64,000 nt of DNA from Sphagnum magellanicum. Taxonomy: Eukaryota > Streptophyta > Sphagnopsida > Sphagnales > Sphagnaceae. The position numbers were made by a program, and so were the translations under genes. The notes below the pieces were generated by a model that was not told where the DNA came from, did no database searches, and was given only the letters and a program-made list of their open reading frames with translations. The stretch lies in NCBI GenBank assembly GCA_021904315.1, contig CM038924.1, positions 12,078,026-12,142,025 on the forward strand, in the 5' to 3' direction. Position 1 is the stretch's first letter. Every line of letters begins with the position of its first letter. Below, in pieces: positions 10,546-23,156 of this stretch.

Positions 10546-13500
10546 CTACACCTGCCTTACACCAGCTCTTGGAGGTTTGGAAGTACCCCAAGGAGGTGCA
10601 GGTAATTTGATTCTCTGCGGTGGTTGTTCACCACTGTTTGTTGTTGTGTGTGGTATCAATTCACCTGAAATCATGCATGGAGATGTGGTGTTGAACCCAT
10701 AAGCAGAGGTGGTGTTGCTGACATCTTGCCAACTAGTACTGTAAGTAGGCAAGTAGGTGGACATATTACCCGGCTGCATCATTTCAACTTCCAACTCCTG
10801 GGTAGCACCCTCACTACAGTTTGCGGCACTCCATTTAGACAGATCTTGGCAAGGATGATGACAGGATTGCCATTGAGTAGCTTCTGGCTGGATACTACTA
10901 ATTGCACCAGATGATGCGGGCTCAGGAGGAGGAGGAATCATGGTAGTTAGCAAACTTGGAGTTGGAACCCAATTTGGCATACCATTAGTGATATATCCTT
11001 GCATTTGAGCTGGATATAAGCAGCTTGCTGCCAGGAGCGGTTGTTGTTGGCTGAACTCATTGTCATTCAGAGAAGACCCTGATGAGTCCATCATATAGTG
11101 ACGTTGATCTGGCAGACTTGACTGGAGTCCACTGGCAGCCTCCTGAGTTGCATATGATTGAGAAACCAGCTGATTTTCCTCTTGTTGTATGTAGCCAGCA
11201 TTTGATCCTGCCATTCTGCCATCACCTACAAATCAATCCAGGTATGGTTTGTCAATGATCAGGATCACAGGATGCCAATCATCATGTTTACAGTTTCTTA
11301 AGCTCTGGGGCATTCACAAAATCAGCCCTGTAAGTATAATACTAGTTAGTTAGTTACATAGTTACTACCTTGCAATGAAGGATTGAAATCAAGACTTCTC
11401 TCCCCATCGTACTCATGAATCAAGTCCTTCCAGTTCCCATTTGCCAGTGCCTTCACAAGTTTTTCCACTGTTGCCTGTGTGTCAAATCATTCCCACGATT
11501 TCATCCCATGAGCAAATTTGGTGTCGATTGACACAACTCTGTAGTCTTCATTCACACAGCCCAAAATCATGTGAACATTTGCCATGTCTAGAGATAAATG
11601 CTTAGAGTTTTGCTGCTACATAGAAGCCAAGGTATAAAACTGCAAAACAAAGTTTCTACTGGCCTGGGAACAAAGCAAACAGTAGAAGGTCATAGCTGAT
11701 GAAGTCTGCAAGTATGTGAGAATCATCATCATTCTTGCTTTTTTTTTTGTTCCCTGTACCTTTTCTTTGTGATGCAAAGAATCAGCTGCTCGATGCTCAC
11801 TTTGAGAATTTTCTTTGATAGCAACCCACTGGAAAATGTTGTTGAAGATGATGCTGAGACCATTCTGATGTATATATACATGGTGTTTTGAACCAGATGC
11901 ACATGTCTGGGCATGCTCGACTGTTGCTTCCCAGATCTTTGCGGACATTCCATTGCCCAATATCTGACACATTGATCACCATGCAGGCAGCAGCAGACAA
12001 CTTCAAACACAGTAGTCCCATGACATTCTAAGGAAAAAAAGAAGAAAAAAGACCACAGAGAATTCTTCAATGGCCAAATTGGAATGCTCTGAATCTTTTG
12101 GAAAAGATGGTGGTTTTTGGAAAATCCTCAACAACAAATTGAAATCAGAATAAAGCTTCAAAAAGTTGCAGAGATTTGCAAAGAGGAGAGGGGAATGGCA
12201 AGGGAGCAACTGTTGCAGAGATTTGCGAAGAGGAGAGGGAAAGGCAAGGGAGAAACTGTTGCAGAGATTTGTGAAGAGGAGAGGGAAGTGGCGACTTGCA
12301 AGAGAGAAACTGTTGCAGAGATTTCCAAAGAGGACAGGAGTATGTTTGGCAAGGGAGAAGAAGATACAGAGATTTCCAAAGAGGACAGAGAGAGGGCTAG
12401 GTCGATTCTGCAAACCTCTGCAAAGAGGACAGAGAGAAAGAAAGAGCTACATCGATTCTGCACAAACTTAAAAATCACTACAAAAAGGCCAGAGAGGGGG
12501 CTACGTCCACTCTGCAAAAACTTACAAATCTTTGCAAAAAAGACAGAGGGGGCTACATTGATTCTGCAAAAACCTATGCTGTTGAATCATGGTGGCAAGG
12601 AATAATGGGCCAAGTAAGTACCTTTCGTAGCTTCTCTGGTTGCATTGAATGAAAGCGCAGGAAGTCCTCAACAGTGAAAATGTTTGCTTGGCTCAGACGT
12701 TTGTGGAAAGCACCATCTTTACCGATTTTTTCCAACCGCCAAACCTCATCCTCCAATGAAGGAGGATAGTGCTTCTTGTATGCTGTTCATGTCCCCAAAC
12801 ACAACAAACAAACCCCACAATCAGAATCTCATGTTCACAACTAAGTCTTCTTCTTTCGTTTCCTGCAAGGAGGAGCCCATGGAGCACCCTTGTCCAGGTT
12901 GTGACCGAAATTGCTTTCCTTTCCCGCAAGGAGTCCATGGAGCACCCTTGTCCAAGTTGTGACTGAATTTGTTTTCTGTCAGACAATGAAAGAAAGAAAG
13001 ATGACAGAAAGAAGCAAACAAACAAACAAAATCCAGTGAAGAACCAGAGCCTGACACACTTACATTCGCCGCGATGGTCTTTGACAATGAAACGGTCTGT
13101 TTTGGCTTCTCGGATGCGTATGCCTTGACAGTAGCCAGGAGCAACTTTGATGCCCAGACAGAACTTGCGACTACGAATCCAGCTAGAGTTATCAGTGAAC
13201 TGGAACTCGCCAAGAGAAGCTTCTCCTTCCTTCAAGCACACAAAGAGGTCTCCTGTCAAGAGTGGCCGCTTTCCTTCACGCTCTTTCAGAGTGTAGTGCT
13301 CAAAAACTGACTGCTCCCAGTAAAAAGTCTTCAGCTTTCCTTCTTCATCAGCAGCTGCAGCAGTTTCTGAAGAAGATGTTGCTGCTGCTGCAAAGTCACC
13401 ATCCAAAGCCACAATCTCGAGCCTGGCAGTTGCCTCCGGTCCTGAACTCACAAGCTCCCTTGTCTGTGCATCCAACAGCTGGACTTGAATGGGTGTCCCA

Positions 13501-14275
13501 TCTTCTGCTTCCACTTTGGCGCCTGTGAAAAGAGTCTGCGACAGCTTGTTCTTGAACACCAGTTGCAGAATCCTTTCACTGCTACAAGCTGCAGGAGGAC
13601 CTGGAGCAGCAGCAGCAGCAGCAGCTTGAATCCTCCTTGGTAACATGGTCAGGCTGCACAGTTTTCAAACCCACCCATGATCACTGAGGTTTGACAAAGC
13701 TTCAAGATCATGCAAGCTGGACAAAGAAACATGTGTGACAAGAGATCAGCTCAGCAAGTCTTGTTGACGGAACCTCCAGCTTGAATTCAGGAAGCCAGCA
13801 AGCTGCAAGCTTCTTGCGAGAGTGCAATTCTTCTTCACTAAGCTCAGTATGCTTGCTTACCAAGTTTCAACTCTGGTCGGGAAGAAGTTTGCATCGCTCA
13901 GCGCGTAGTCGAGCTCCTCTTTCACCACTTTACGTAAGAGTGGCTCCAAGTCTGGCAATATCTTCCTTTGCAGGTTGTCCAGCTTGATTGCTTCCATTAC
14001 AACACTGCATGCAGGCGCAGAAGCAAGAGTAGTTCGCGAGTTCTTAAGCTCAAGATTACAACAATCGACTAAGCAAGCGAGCGAGCGAGCTGATCATCAT
14101 GCATGCCAGCCGGAGAAGTTGGAGCTCTGTACCTGAAGAGGGTGAGGCGAGGGCGCTTTGATCCGTCTCGCGGGGGCATGCCTGCAGCTGATCCTTGGTA
14201 GATTCGCTTCTCGTTTGAGGTCACAACTGCAGCAGCTTCTTCTTGATCCTGCTCCACTAGAGCGTTGGCCATCAT
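10546..14275 (-). CDS. CBP60: CALMODULIN-BINDING PROTEIN 60 family transcription regulator, complete
   Basis: Seven exons: 14275-14133, 14004-13861, 13653-13064, 12782-12622, 11963-11760, 11474-11369 and 11225-10546. All joins keep frame, giving 675 aa. Exon 1 carries a basic nuclear-signal-like patch ([10 protein letters not shown]). Exon 2 has the family's N-terminal helix ([20 protein letters not shown]). Exon 3 has the central domain ([45 protein letters not shown]). Exon 4 has [20 protein letters not shown]. Exon 5 has [18 protein letters not shown] and the ADSL motif. The C-terminal about 230 residues are Gln/Ser/Pro-rich. CBP60 proteins are plant-specific, mostly calmodulin-binding, DNA-binding regulators; some control salicylate-dependent immunity. 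Which subgroup this is cannot be told. The start is the first of two adjacent ATGs. Confidence 0.93.
12165..12560. repeat. Minisatellite in CBP60 intron 4, period about 46-54 bp
   Basis: About seven or eight diverging units built on GCAGAGATTTGCAAAGAGGA, with unit starts near 12168, 12215, 12261, 12315 and 12366 and then decaying. It lies wholly within the 658-nt intron 11964-12621. It is strongly purine-rich on the plus strand, so both strands have long repetitive open frames (Lys/Glu-rich and Leu/Ser-rich). I regard these as artefacts. Confidence 0.9.
12870..12965. repeat. Short tandem duplication in CBP60 intron 3
   Basis: Two adjacent copies of a unit of about 54 bp contain CCATGGAGCACCCTTGTCCA followed by (G/A)GTTGTGAC. 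They are inside the intron 12783-13063. Confidence 0.85.
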
Positions 14276-16375
14276 CGACTATGGAAGAAGGACCGTCTTG
14301 TAGACCTAGACTCGAATTTCCTCTGGGATTCTGACAGCCGACGAGACCTCAGTTGTATGGAGTGTGATCTTTCAGTCTTCTGATGATGATCAGATGTTGC
14401 AGCGACCTCGATATTATGAATCCAAGAAGGAGCAGCCAAGGAAAAGATTCCGGACTCCAAGTTCTTTGCAATTGTTTCTTCAGTCGGTTGCAGGAGGAGC
14501 AGCAAAGCAGCAGCACCAGCGGTGGTGTGGTGTCGAGAGGTCTAAGCTTCCTGATCAAGCTCCAGCGGCACTAGCTACTATCGTTCGTCCTCTAAGCTTG
14601 AGAAACAAGAGCTGCTCCTAATCAAATGCTGAGCCTGAGCTTATGAAGAACACGAGCATTCCCTAAGAAGATGGCGTTCCCACGCAGGAAAATAAGACCA
14701 CACATGTTTTTGAGGATTTGGGTGCTGCACGACAAAACACTGAAACCAGCTGCTGCAACGAGCACGACGAAAAACACAAGCAACAAACAAACAAACACGC
14801 ACGCAGGCACACGCTTCTGTAGCTGCAGATTGCAAAACGTCAAAGCAAGCACTAGAAAGAAAGAACAAACTGATGATTCCTACATGCGACCACAAGCTGG
14901 AAGTCTAAACCCGGCCGAGTGTTGTTCAAGAGCTCTAAGATCAGGGCTCGCCTAATCCCCACCCCCGCAGCAGAAACTGTGCAGCACAGGAGCTCTCAAG
15001 GCAGTTTGGAAACCACCCTGGACCCAAAAGAAAAAAAAAAAACAACACAAACGAAGCAATCTTGACTGGAACCGATCAAACTAGAAACCACAAATGTTAG
15101 AGAAGTTCCCAAAGAGGCGGTAGAACGTCGAGACTAGTACTGCAGGCCAGCAGCTGCTCCATGAGGACTCCTCAGCACAGCTTACGAGTAATTCACAAAC
15201 ACAACGAGAGATCTAATTTTATATATAAGCTGCGTGTTCTGTAGAGAGAGAATCAGCTGCTCCACGACGCATGAGATGAAATCACTGCACACTGGTAAGG
15301 CGTATCAAATCCCAAAGTTCACCAAGATCATGAGCAAGGGTAGTAGCAAAGTCAGAGCTGCGGATTCACAAGGGGGATATATATATATATATTCCAGATT
15401 CAAGAAAAATATTTTTTTCTTTGTCCTTTTTACTTCCCGGGTCTCTCGTCGGATCAGTGCATGCAGGTCCTTTGTGTACTGCAACAAGAGCGTGCACTGT
15501 GATTTCAGTTGAAGAACGTCATACCCAGTACCAGAAATTCAATATTCCAGATCAAATTCTAAACGGAAATTTCCCGGATGAAAATTCCCACCGCTTCCTT
15601 ATCACATAACGCAAACTGTTGCAGCAACAGGCTTCAGAGCTTACGAGAGGTATGCGAATCGACAAAAATCAACGCGAGAACGAGCAAGAGAGCGAGAGAG
15701 AGAGCGCGAGAGCACGGGGGGGGAGTGCGAGAGGAAGACGAGCTCGCCAAGAAAAAACGTACACGACAAGCCGGAAAACGAGAGGGGAGAGGGCAGCGAA
15801 TTATATACTAAATCACTCCTTTACGTGGATGAATAAACTAACTTTCAGCTCCTTCTTTCTTTCATTCATTCATTCATTCATTCTACATTTGCCCCCCATC
15901 GTCATCCTTCTCATTATCTATCGGTAAAACCCTTTTTTCGTTTATTCTCCTCCGTTGATCCGAATGATAACGACCGCCTAATTCTACGAATCGGATTCGC
16001 CCATCAAAGCTATCACTAGGCTGTCGGGGGCTATGGGAGCTTTGTGGCCGCGTTGTACCTTTTCTACCTCAGTAGGGTTTAAAAGCGTCAATTTTGTGGT
16101 AAAACGAATGAAATATTAAAATGAAATTTGTTTTGTTCGACTGTAATTTCTCAAATTTTTACGCGCTTTTCGCTCTGGTATTGGGGGCGGGGGGGGCGGG
16201 AATGGGGGAGCCTCTTTTTGTCCTCGTTCACAATATGTTCCAATCATGTTCCTAAAAGGGTTCCCAAGTTCTCAAGAAGATGTTCCCAAAAGCACCTTCA
16301 TATGGTTTGCCCAAAGTTCAACTCTAGTGTGTAGAAACTGACAAAAGGTTGTCTCTAGGGGTCCACATTTGTTTT
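14276..16375. other. CBP60 upstream and leader region
   Basis: The first about 1.5 kb is GC-moderate and unique, consistent with promoter and 5' UTR of the minus-strand CBP60 gene. It holds an AG/GA-rich tract (15680-15740), a (TA)n run at 15380-15391 and a (CATT)n run at 15862-15885. No other gene is recognised. Beyond about 15.9 kb the sequence grades into AT-rich spacer. Confidence 0.4.
15218..15227 (-). promoter_or_regulatory. Possible TATA box for CBP60
   Basis: The minus strand reads TATATATAAA here, about 940 bp upstream of the CBP60 ATG. That would imply a long or intron-containing 5' UTR. Another TA-rich run near 15380 is an alternative. Confidence 0.25.
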
Positions 16376-16730
16376 CTATTTTGTATATATGTCCAAAAAG
16401 TGAAATTAAAAATTAAAAAGTTCAAAAATGTAGTGATTTTGGAGGTTTTTAATTGCTAGAACTTAGAAGTGAAGGAAACATATATATATAATAAAAATCA
16501 CCCACTCTCTATATTTGGTTTAAAATGTGTTGCCAAAAACATAGAAGGATGATTAAAGATTTTTACTTCATATATTTTGGTTAAATCCTCCTCAATATAA
16601 TCATTACTTTTTTAACGTTTTCCTTAATAATGTTTCTTTTATCAATTTTGTGATGTAGCCAAAGTGGTGATGATGATCACAAGAATATTAGCCAAATTTG
16701 GTTTGATGAAAAATCTGAGGTATTAGACTT
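16376..16730. mobile_element. MITE family A remnant, two half-elements
   Basis: Bases 16376-16612 resemble the inner and right half (TTGCCAAAAACATAGAAGGATGATTAAAG is the shared block, in pieces). Bases 16639-16730 show the terminal motif CAATTTTGTGATGTAGCCAA followed by AGTGGTGAT and TTAGCCAAATTTGG. It is degenerate and non-coding. Confidence 0.7.
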
Positions 16731-16748
16731 ATCTCCATAAAGTCAGGT

Positions 16749-17122
16749 GATTAGGGGGCGAGAACGGCCAGTTTTGGCATAATAGGCCGTCAAACGCGTA
16801 ACCAGGAATGAAAATTTTTACAAAAGGAAAATAACTGGGAACCAAACTAGTTTTTCCACCAATTTTGGTGGTAAACTGAGTTTCATCCTGTCTTTCCTTT
16901 TTTCCTGAGCGCCTCCACTGCTGCTACACATATTTTCGCTGCTCCTACCTGTACAATTACTATAAATACTCTCGAACCTTGTACATTAAATGCTGAGTTT
17001 CAGCATTTCATACCCAGATTTAATAGAATTTCATTACTTTGCGGATACCACTGAAAGAGGGGATAGGTGGCGAAAGCAGCGGAGATAGGGGTGAAACAAA
17101 GGGTGACTTTAAGGATAACTCT
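16749..17122. repeat. LTR-like dispersed repeat, copy 1
   Basis: About 374 bp matching 21130-21508 in the same orientation. Shared blocks include TTTTTCCACCAATTTTGGTG, GCGCCTCCACTGCTGCTAC and AGAGGGGATAG. A TATA-like stretch (CTATAAATACTC, about 16959) precedes GTACATTAAATGCTGAG. The layout recalls a retrotransposon LTR promoter, but I could not find clear TG/CA ends, a PBS, or coding remnants between the copies. Confidence 0.65.
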
Positions 17123-18119
17123 ATTTTATAAATTTGGTTATCTTTTCCCGCAAGGTTTTGAATGTAAATATATATATATTTCAGAACCTTTGGGTATAGT
17201 TTAATTTATTTTTCTCACCTAAAGGCGATTATTAGGTATAAGGTTGTTAAATTGAATGTGGTTTCAGATAAGATTTAGAGTTATCAATTCAAGAGAAGCA
17301 CATGCGGAAGAGAAACCAAATCAAAGCTTGGATCAACAAGCATCATTGGAGCTCACAATTTACACACAAAGAGGAAACTCAGACACACAAACTCAAACTC
17401 AAAATGATAGGAACAACTCTAAACCCTAATAATACTCGTTTAAGAGATTGAAACTCAAGAAGGTGGTCCGTGAAGGCTTTTTCAGATAAAAACACGTGAG
17501 TAGAGTAGAAAGAAGGTTCCACATTTTATCCAATTCTACTACGATTTGGTCATTCATGGGTAAAGGTCTAAATTGAGTTCTTAACATGTAGAATCAGTCA
17601 AGTCGAGTTTTTTCATACCCAATTCCAAAACCGTTGATCCAGGTATACTCGCACAACACTGGTATATATACTTGATATTGAGATCAAATAGAGCTTGAAG
17701 ATTCAACTGGTATTATTACCTCAAGTCTGTACAAGACAGGTATTGGTACGATGGTTGTTGGTATCTGACTAAGGTCACATACATACTAGTCTAATTGGCT
17801 TTTTTAATTTATATTAGGATCAATAGCAGTTGTATATACCAAGGGTTTCAACTTGGTACGCGCTCAACATTAGTCAAAATTTAGTTGTCGGAGCTTGTGC
17901 ATATATCAAGTTTGTCTTCCCTTCTTGCACTGCAAGTGCTGCCTCATTTCGGAGGTAGGTGCGCAATGTTGTTGTAATAAGTGTCTGTGTTTGTGATCTT
18001 GTCACCGATGTCAAAAAGTCCAAGCCTTTTGTTTGTGTGAAATTTTGCACTTCTGCAAATAAAAATAAAAATAATAATAATAATAATAATAATAATTCAA
18101 AAATCCAAGAAGAGAGGAA
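17123..18119. other. AT-rich spacer, no gene seen
   Basis: No supported open frame. The only structure is simple sequence: (TA)n near 17168-17180 and (AAT)n at 18068-18097. Confidence 0.5.
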
Positions 18120-18275
18120 AATCTAGAAAAATCATCAAATTTCTATGCGTGGTTCAAGTAGGTAGCCCAAAGATATAAGGATTTTTTTTTCCTTTCACAT
18201 TTGGATAATAGTGAAATTTTGGCTAAATTCAGCTTATGGATGATTGCCATGTTGATCATATCACAAAATTGAGGG
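18120..18275. mobile_element. MITE family A fragment
   Basis: Contains TTTCTATGCGTGGTTCAAGTAGG, TAGCCCAAAGATATA and TTGGCTAAATTCAGC...GATGATTGCCATGTTGATC, matching the right half of the element at 4.45-4.93 kb. It is truncated and diverged. Confidence 0.65.
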
Positions 18276-19739
18276 AAAAAAAATTCATTGTAATGATAAT
18301 TAGAAAAAATCACATATGATTTAAATGAAAGCACAAGATAAATAGGGATTATGATGGGGAGTGACTACATTTTATGCAATTTTCCAAAATGAAAAAGCTT
18401 CCTTGAAATTATGCAAGGCAAAGTTATGTTTGGCTCCCTTTTTGCAATGGATTGCTCTATTGTGTCCTATATATATATATATATATATATGCAATGAAAA
18501 TTGAACAATCATGTGATACTTAGGTTAACCCGAAAAAAAAAAAAGGACTTTTCTTTTGGGGACGGGAAGGACCATTGCAAAACAATGGAATTGAACCAAT
18601 CATTTCCTTTTTTGTTGATAGCACAATTGTTCCTCAAAAATTTATGTTTATGGTAACATCATACCCCAATTCAATATCAAGAATCCTAAACTCCACCCAA
18701 CAAAATTCGCCCCCCTTACTCCTTCCCCTCCTTCCTCAAAACTAGGGTTTTACAACTATGGGTTGGTACGTAGACATTGTTTGACTAGCGAATAGAAATG
18801 ACAACCACCAATGCAATGCCATCCGAGAGATAAGTTCGGTTGAGAATAAAAATTAGATGGTCGGTCGATTCCAAGTTATCCAACCCACAAAAACACTTTT
18901 TTTTTTTTTTTTTCACTATTTGTTCCCTTAAATTGGGGATTTTGACGTGAAAAAAAAGTAAACAAAAGCTATCCTAAATTCTAAAGTTCTAGGCCTTAAG
19001 GGATGGATTGTGCATTTGCATGGTCAATTGAGTGGCACAATACAAACAAAAAGAGGCAGATTGACCATTTTTGTGGTGAATTGAGCCATGAACACAATTT
19101 CTCACCTTCAGAAGAAAATTTATTGCAAACGGGCCACAAACATTATAGGGCATTATAATTAGGCATGTTGTATATTCTTCATGTTATATTGATGCGGTTT
19201 GAATAAGGGGACTTGGCGGTGGACTTGTGATTGGTCGACTTTTGGGACAAACATACGGGGTTGTCAAGGCGGGACCCTTTTATATATTGTACGGTTTAGT
19301 CTGGGGCCCCTACAATGGAACAAGACAATAATATTTGGAGAGAGATGTGGGTTACGTAGTTGGTGCAAAAAAAAAAAAAATTGTCTTGTGCACTTCTCGG
19401 TAGATATAATAATATTGTGGGTCATTTGTTTGGACAAGCGACAGTTTGTCGGTATTTCATTTTTCTCTTTTTTTTTCTTTTTTTCTGGTACATCGGACAA
19501 ATATGGAAATCTGGTATTAGATTCGTTCGAAGAGGATGAGCACCGCATAGTTGCACAAATTTCTTTTGACCTTCAACTGTCCGGCACAACGTGTTGACGT
19601 AGTCTTCTTATCTTATCGACAACAACGGAACATTTCCGTGAAACTTTTTCCTCCAAAAGAAGTAGTTCCTCCGGGTGGTGGTATTTGGTACATGTCATCT
19701 GGACGACTTTGATCAATTTTGTTGGCAGATAACTTGTAA
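18276..19739. other. AT-rich spacer, no gene seen
   Basis: Contains a (TA)n run (18470-18490) and poly-T at 18899-18915. The open frame 19199-19597 (+) spans homopolymer runs and has no recognisable family. Confidence 0.45.
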
Positions 19740-20120
19740 CAGCATCTCCACCATTGTTGCTAAGTATGTCACTCTGGATAATAAAATTAAATGTCTAAGT
19801 TTAGCTGGTTTTTTTTTTTTGGCAACCCCACCAATAAAACTGTAACCGGAACTGCATTTATATACGTAGGGACTATTAATAGCAAACCACCTGGAGCAAT
19901 CATCATTATCAACCAATGAGAACACTGAGTCGCAGTCAGGTCCAATTTCGTACACTCTTCTTTGGAGGTGCACAACTATGTTGCTGCGCCTTTCACCAGC
20001 CACGGCAAGCTGCACTATTTTGGTGTAGAAAAACCTTGCTGAGCTAAACCGGCACATTTTGACTTTTTCACAATAAATTTTACTGTCTGGTGTCATATTG
20101 GTTACAGCACCACCATTTCT
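19740..20120. mobile_element. MITE family B copy (Harbinger-like), right end eroded
   Basis: Colinear with 54363-54748 over most of its length. Shared blocks are AAGTATGTCACTCTGGATAA, AGCAAACCACCTGGA, TTGGAGGTGCACAACT and ACCAGCCACGG. The left end (CAGCATCTCCACC) follows TAA, as in the other copy. The right inverted repeat is largely lost. Confidence 0.8.
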
Positions 20121-20129
20121 TTTTTTTGG

Positions 20130-20605
20130 CAAAATTTCGCCAAAAAGTGAAATTTAATAATGAAGTGGTTTTGGAGGTTTTTTAACGCCACAAGTCATCT
20201 CAATAAAAAAATGATCATCAGATTTTTTTATATTTGATTGAAAGTGTGTAGCCAAAAATGTACAAGGATGATTAAGAATGTGTACTTCATGTCTGGTTTA
20301 TGGCCAGCCATATTTGGCTAAATCTTCCTGTGGACAATCGCAACTTTTGCTATATATCTTCCTATGGATGATCATCACTTTGGCTACACACACAAAATTG
20401 GATACACTTTTTCATTCGGTTCTTGTTTCCTGCCTAACCCCTGCATAGCTGAGGCAATGCTTTTTCCTTCAATTTTGTGATGTTGCTCAAGTAGCAATAA
20501 TCCATAATTATAATTAGCCAAATTTGGAAATTCCAAATATGAAAGTATAAAATCTTAAGCACACTTTCATATTGTAAGCAATTGTGACCAGTTTTTTTTT
20601 CTTTA
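20130..20605. mobile_element. MITE family A remnants
   Basis: Bases 20130-20400 carry GTGTGTAGCCAAAAATGTACAAGGATGATT in pieces, AGCCATATTTGGCTAAATCTTCC, and an end ATCACTTTGGCTACACACAC. Bases 20468-20605 carry CAATTTTGTGATGTTGC and TTAGCCAAATTTGG. This suggests two overlapping or rearranged insertions. Confidence 0.7.
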
Positions 20606-21129
20606 TTGGAAATTTTTTTTTCCAAAAACAGGGAATTTTTGACAAAATATTCCTTCCTTTAGGGAATTACTTTTAGCAAAAAGGGCGAAAATTCACTCCA
20701 AAAAATCATTGAGCTGAGGGGTCTAAAAGTGCCCGGGGTTCTAAAATTTGGGTTCATCCAACTTGATAGCCTCAAAACTGAAAACCGTGGTTGGTGTGCT
20801 TGTTTCTGTGTTGGGTTGCACCTTCAAGGCATGTTCAACCTATGAGGCCGGCAAGCCCAGTGGGGCCGGGCGGCTTGTTCAGTAAGGTGGCAACTGATTC
20901 TACCACGGATCATTCCCCTGTGTAACAAATTTTTCCCACGGCTTATTTACATTCTAGCGTGTTCTTCACCAAAGGGATCCAACCTAGAAAAAGTCTGGAA
21001 ACCCAAAAAGAATATTCTAACCGATTCTGTTAGGCAAATAGAGGAATATACTGCGTCTAACTTACGCATAAGTTGGCTTCTCAAAATAAAACAATTCCCG
21101 AGTCAATAGAGTTATCTGTAACGTCTCAC
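20606..21129. other. Spacer, no gene seen
   Basis: No coding evidence. It is unique at this resolution apart from short homopolymers. Confidence 0.4.
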
Positions 21130-21508
21130 GATTACCAGGCAAGAACAGCCAGTTTCGACATACGAGGGCATCAAACATGTAACTGGGAATGAAAATTTTA
21201 CAAAGCCAAATAATAATGGGGACCCAAACTTGTTTTTCCACCAATTTTGGTGGTAAACTAAGTTTCAGCCTGTCTTTCCTTTTTCCTAAGCGCCTCCACT
21301 GCTGCTACGTATATTTCCATTGCTCTTACATGTACAACTACTATAATTACTCTCAAACCTTGTGCATTACATGTTGAGTTTTAGCATTTCATACTGAGAT
21401 TTAATAAATTTTCCTTACTTTCCAGATACCTCGGGAAGAGGGGATAGTGGGTGGTGAAAGCAGGCCCAAAGACAAGGTGAAGACAGGGTAACTTTAACGA
21501 TAAATCTT
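21130..21508. repeat. LTR-like dispersed repeat, copy 2
   Basis: Direct repeat of 16749-17122, 4.4 kb away, clearly diverged (the TATA-like motif has become CTATAATTACTC). The pair could be the LTRs of an old, gutted element or two independent insertions. Confidence 0.65.
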
Positions 21509-22358
21509 CTTATTTTGGGGAGTTGAAAACAAGCCAAATTCAAAGTAATGGTTCCCAGGCCTACTGCAGTTTTGACCCTCCAAGGTTCCCAAAAAATATA
21601 TTCATTCCAAATGTATTTGTACAAAACTTCCAAATTATCAAATGTTGTGGTACAATTCCAAAATTCTTGAAACTTCTTACTTGGTTGAGGAAGGCCAAGT
21701 ACTAGGTACTCAATGCACTAGGTTAATCAGGCCGGTCATAGTAGAGTTAAAAACTCAATGGAAATTTGTGATCTCTTCTGGCATCAGAATCTGAAGATAG
21801 ATTGTAGAGCAGCTCTGGGTGCACATGCTGCCCTTAAATCGCTGGATTTGGACAAGGGACGCAAAAGGTATGGCTTCTTCCCAAAGGTTTCGGCGTCATT
21901 GCCTCACAAAAAAAAGCTTCCACAAAACAATTTTTGCTCTTATCTTAGAGCAATCTAACATCTATTTACACACATATCATACCTCACACATGTCAAACAT
22001 CTAGGATATCACCAAACAATCTCCTTTCCAAATGTACACCCTCCATTGCAAATAACAAACATGTTTATTCAATGTTCGAGATTGAAACCCAAAAATGGGC
22101 AAAAACATGTTTGATGATCGATGCCATAAAATGTAGTTAAACCCTAATTTTTTAACTGTGTCTCTAGCATGGTGTCGCTCTAGAAACCGCCACCCCAACA
22201 ACACCCATTCCTTTTCCTCTCCCCCCATCCATTCCAAATCCCTTTTGCTTGTGGCCCTTTCATTGCTAATGAGAACTTTGTTCATTGTGTAGACTTTTGT
22301 GACCATTCTCATGGTGTTCATTATGTGTTCAAGGCATTTTCCTAAGGTACAAGCAATT

Positions 22359-22800
22359 GTAACTTCTCAGCTTTTCTCTTAGATGCTTAGTAACTCCAAG
22401 TTGTTTGTGGGGTGCAAGTGTTGGAATGGGTCTTCTTTTGGTGCGTGTGTTTTTCAGGGTCCTCTCTTGGTGCATGTGTTCTTCGTGATCCTCTCTTGGT
22501 GTTTATTGTGTGTACTTCATAGTCTTCTCTTGACGTTTTCAATGTTTGTTCATCACAATCTTTTCTTAGTGTTCTTGCTTGTAACTTCTCAGCTTTTCTC
22601 TTAGATGCTTAGTAATTCCAAGTTGTTTGTGGGGTGCAAGTGTTGGAATGGGTCTTCTCTTGGTGCGTGTGTTTTTCACGGTCCTCTCTTGATGCTCTAA
22701 AGGTGTGTTCTTTGTGATCCTATCTCGGTGTTTAAGTTGTGTGTACTTCACAATCTTCTTTTGATGTTCTCAATGTTTGGTCGTCGCAATCTTTTCTTAA
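22359..22800. repeat. 222-bp tandem duplication
   Basis: GTAACTTCTCAGCTTTTCTC begins at about 22359 and again at about 22581. The following TTAGATGCTTAGTAA and TGTTTGTGGGGTGCAAGTG are nearly identical in both copies. Inside each unit there is a looser internal repeat around TCCTCTCTTGGTG. Confidence 0.9.
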
Positions 22801-23156
22801 TGTTCTTTGTGAACAAAAAACCTTGTTACTAATGTTATCTAATCACCTTCCTAATGCTTCTCATGAATTAAGAACCTTGTTATTGTCATTTGGTCATTCT
22901 CCAACTATTATCTAGTCATTATCCTCTTCTACTTTGAACTTTAGCTAATGATCCCCTCGACCTTGCGGCCTATGGGGGGGAAAAAAATCATGGGCAGTCT
23001 GAGTTTTGGGGGCAGATTTTTTAGTAGACAAAAAAATATTCAGGCCTTTGGCAGCCCAGAAATTTAAAAAAATGTGGGGGCAGTTTGAAGCTCATTGGGG
23101 CAGTCCACAAGGTGAAGTGGACTTGCCAACTTGGAGTTGGTGCACCCACTTGGCAG

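Noticed and set aside
12003..12605. Lys/Glu-rich and Leu/Ser-rich open frames of 100-160 codons on both strands
   Set aside because: They are produced by the minisatellite in CBP60 intron 4; the spliced CBP60 frame runs through both sides.
19199..19597. 132-codon plus-strand open frame
   Set aside because: It spans poly-A and poly-T runs in AT-rich spacer and has no recognisable domain.
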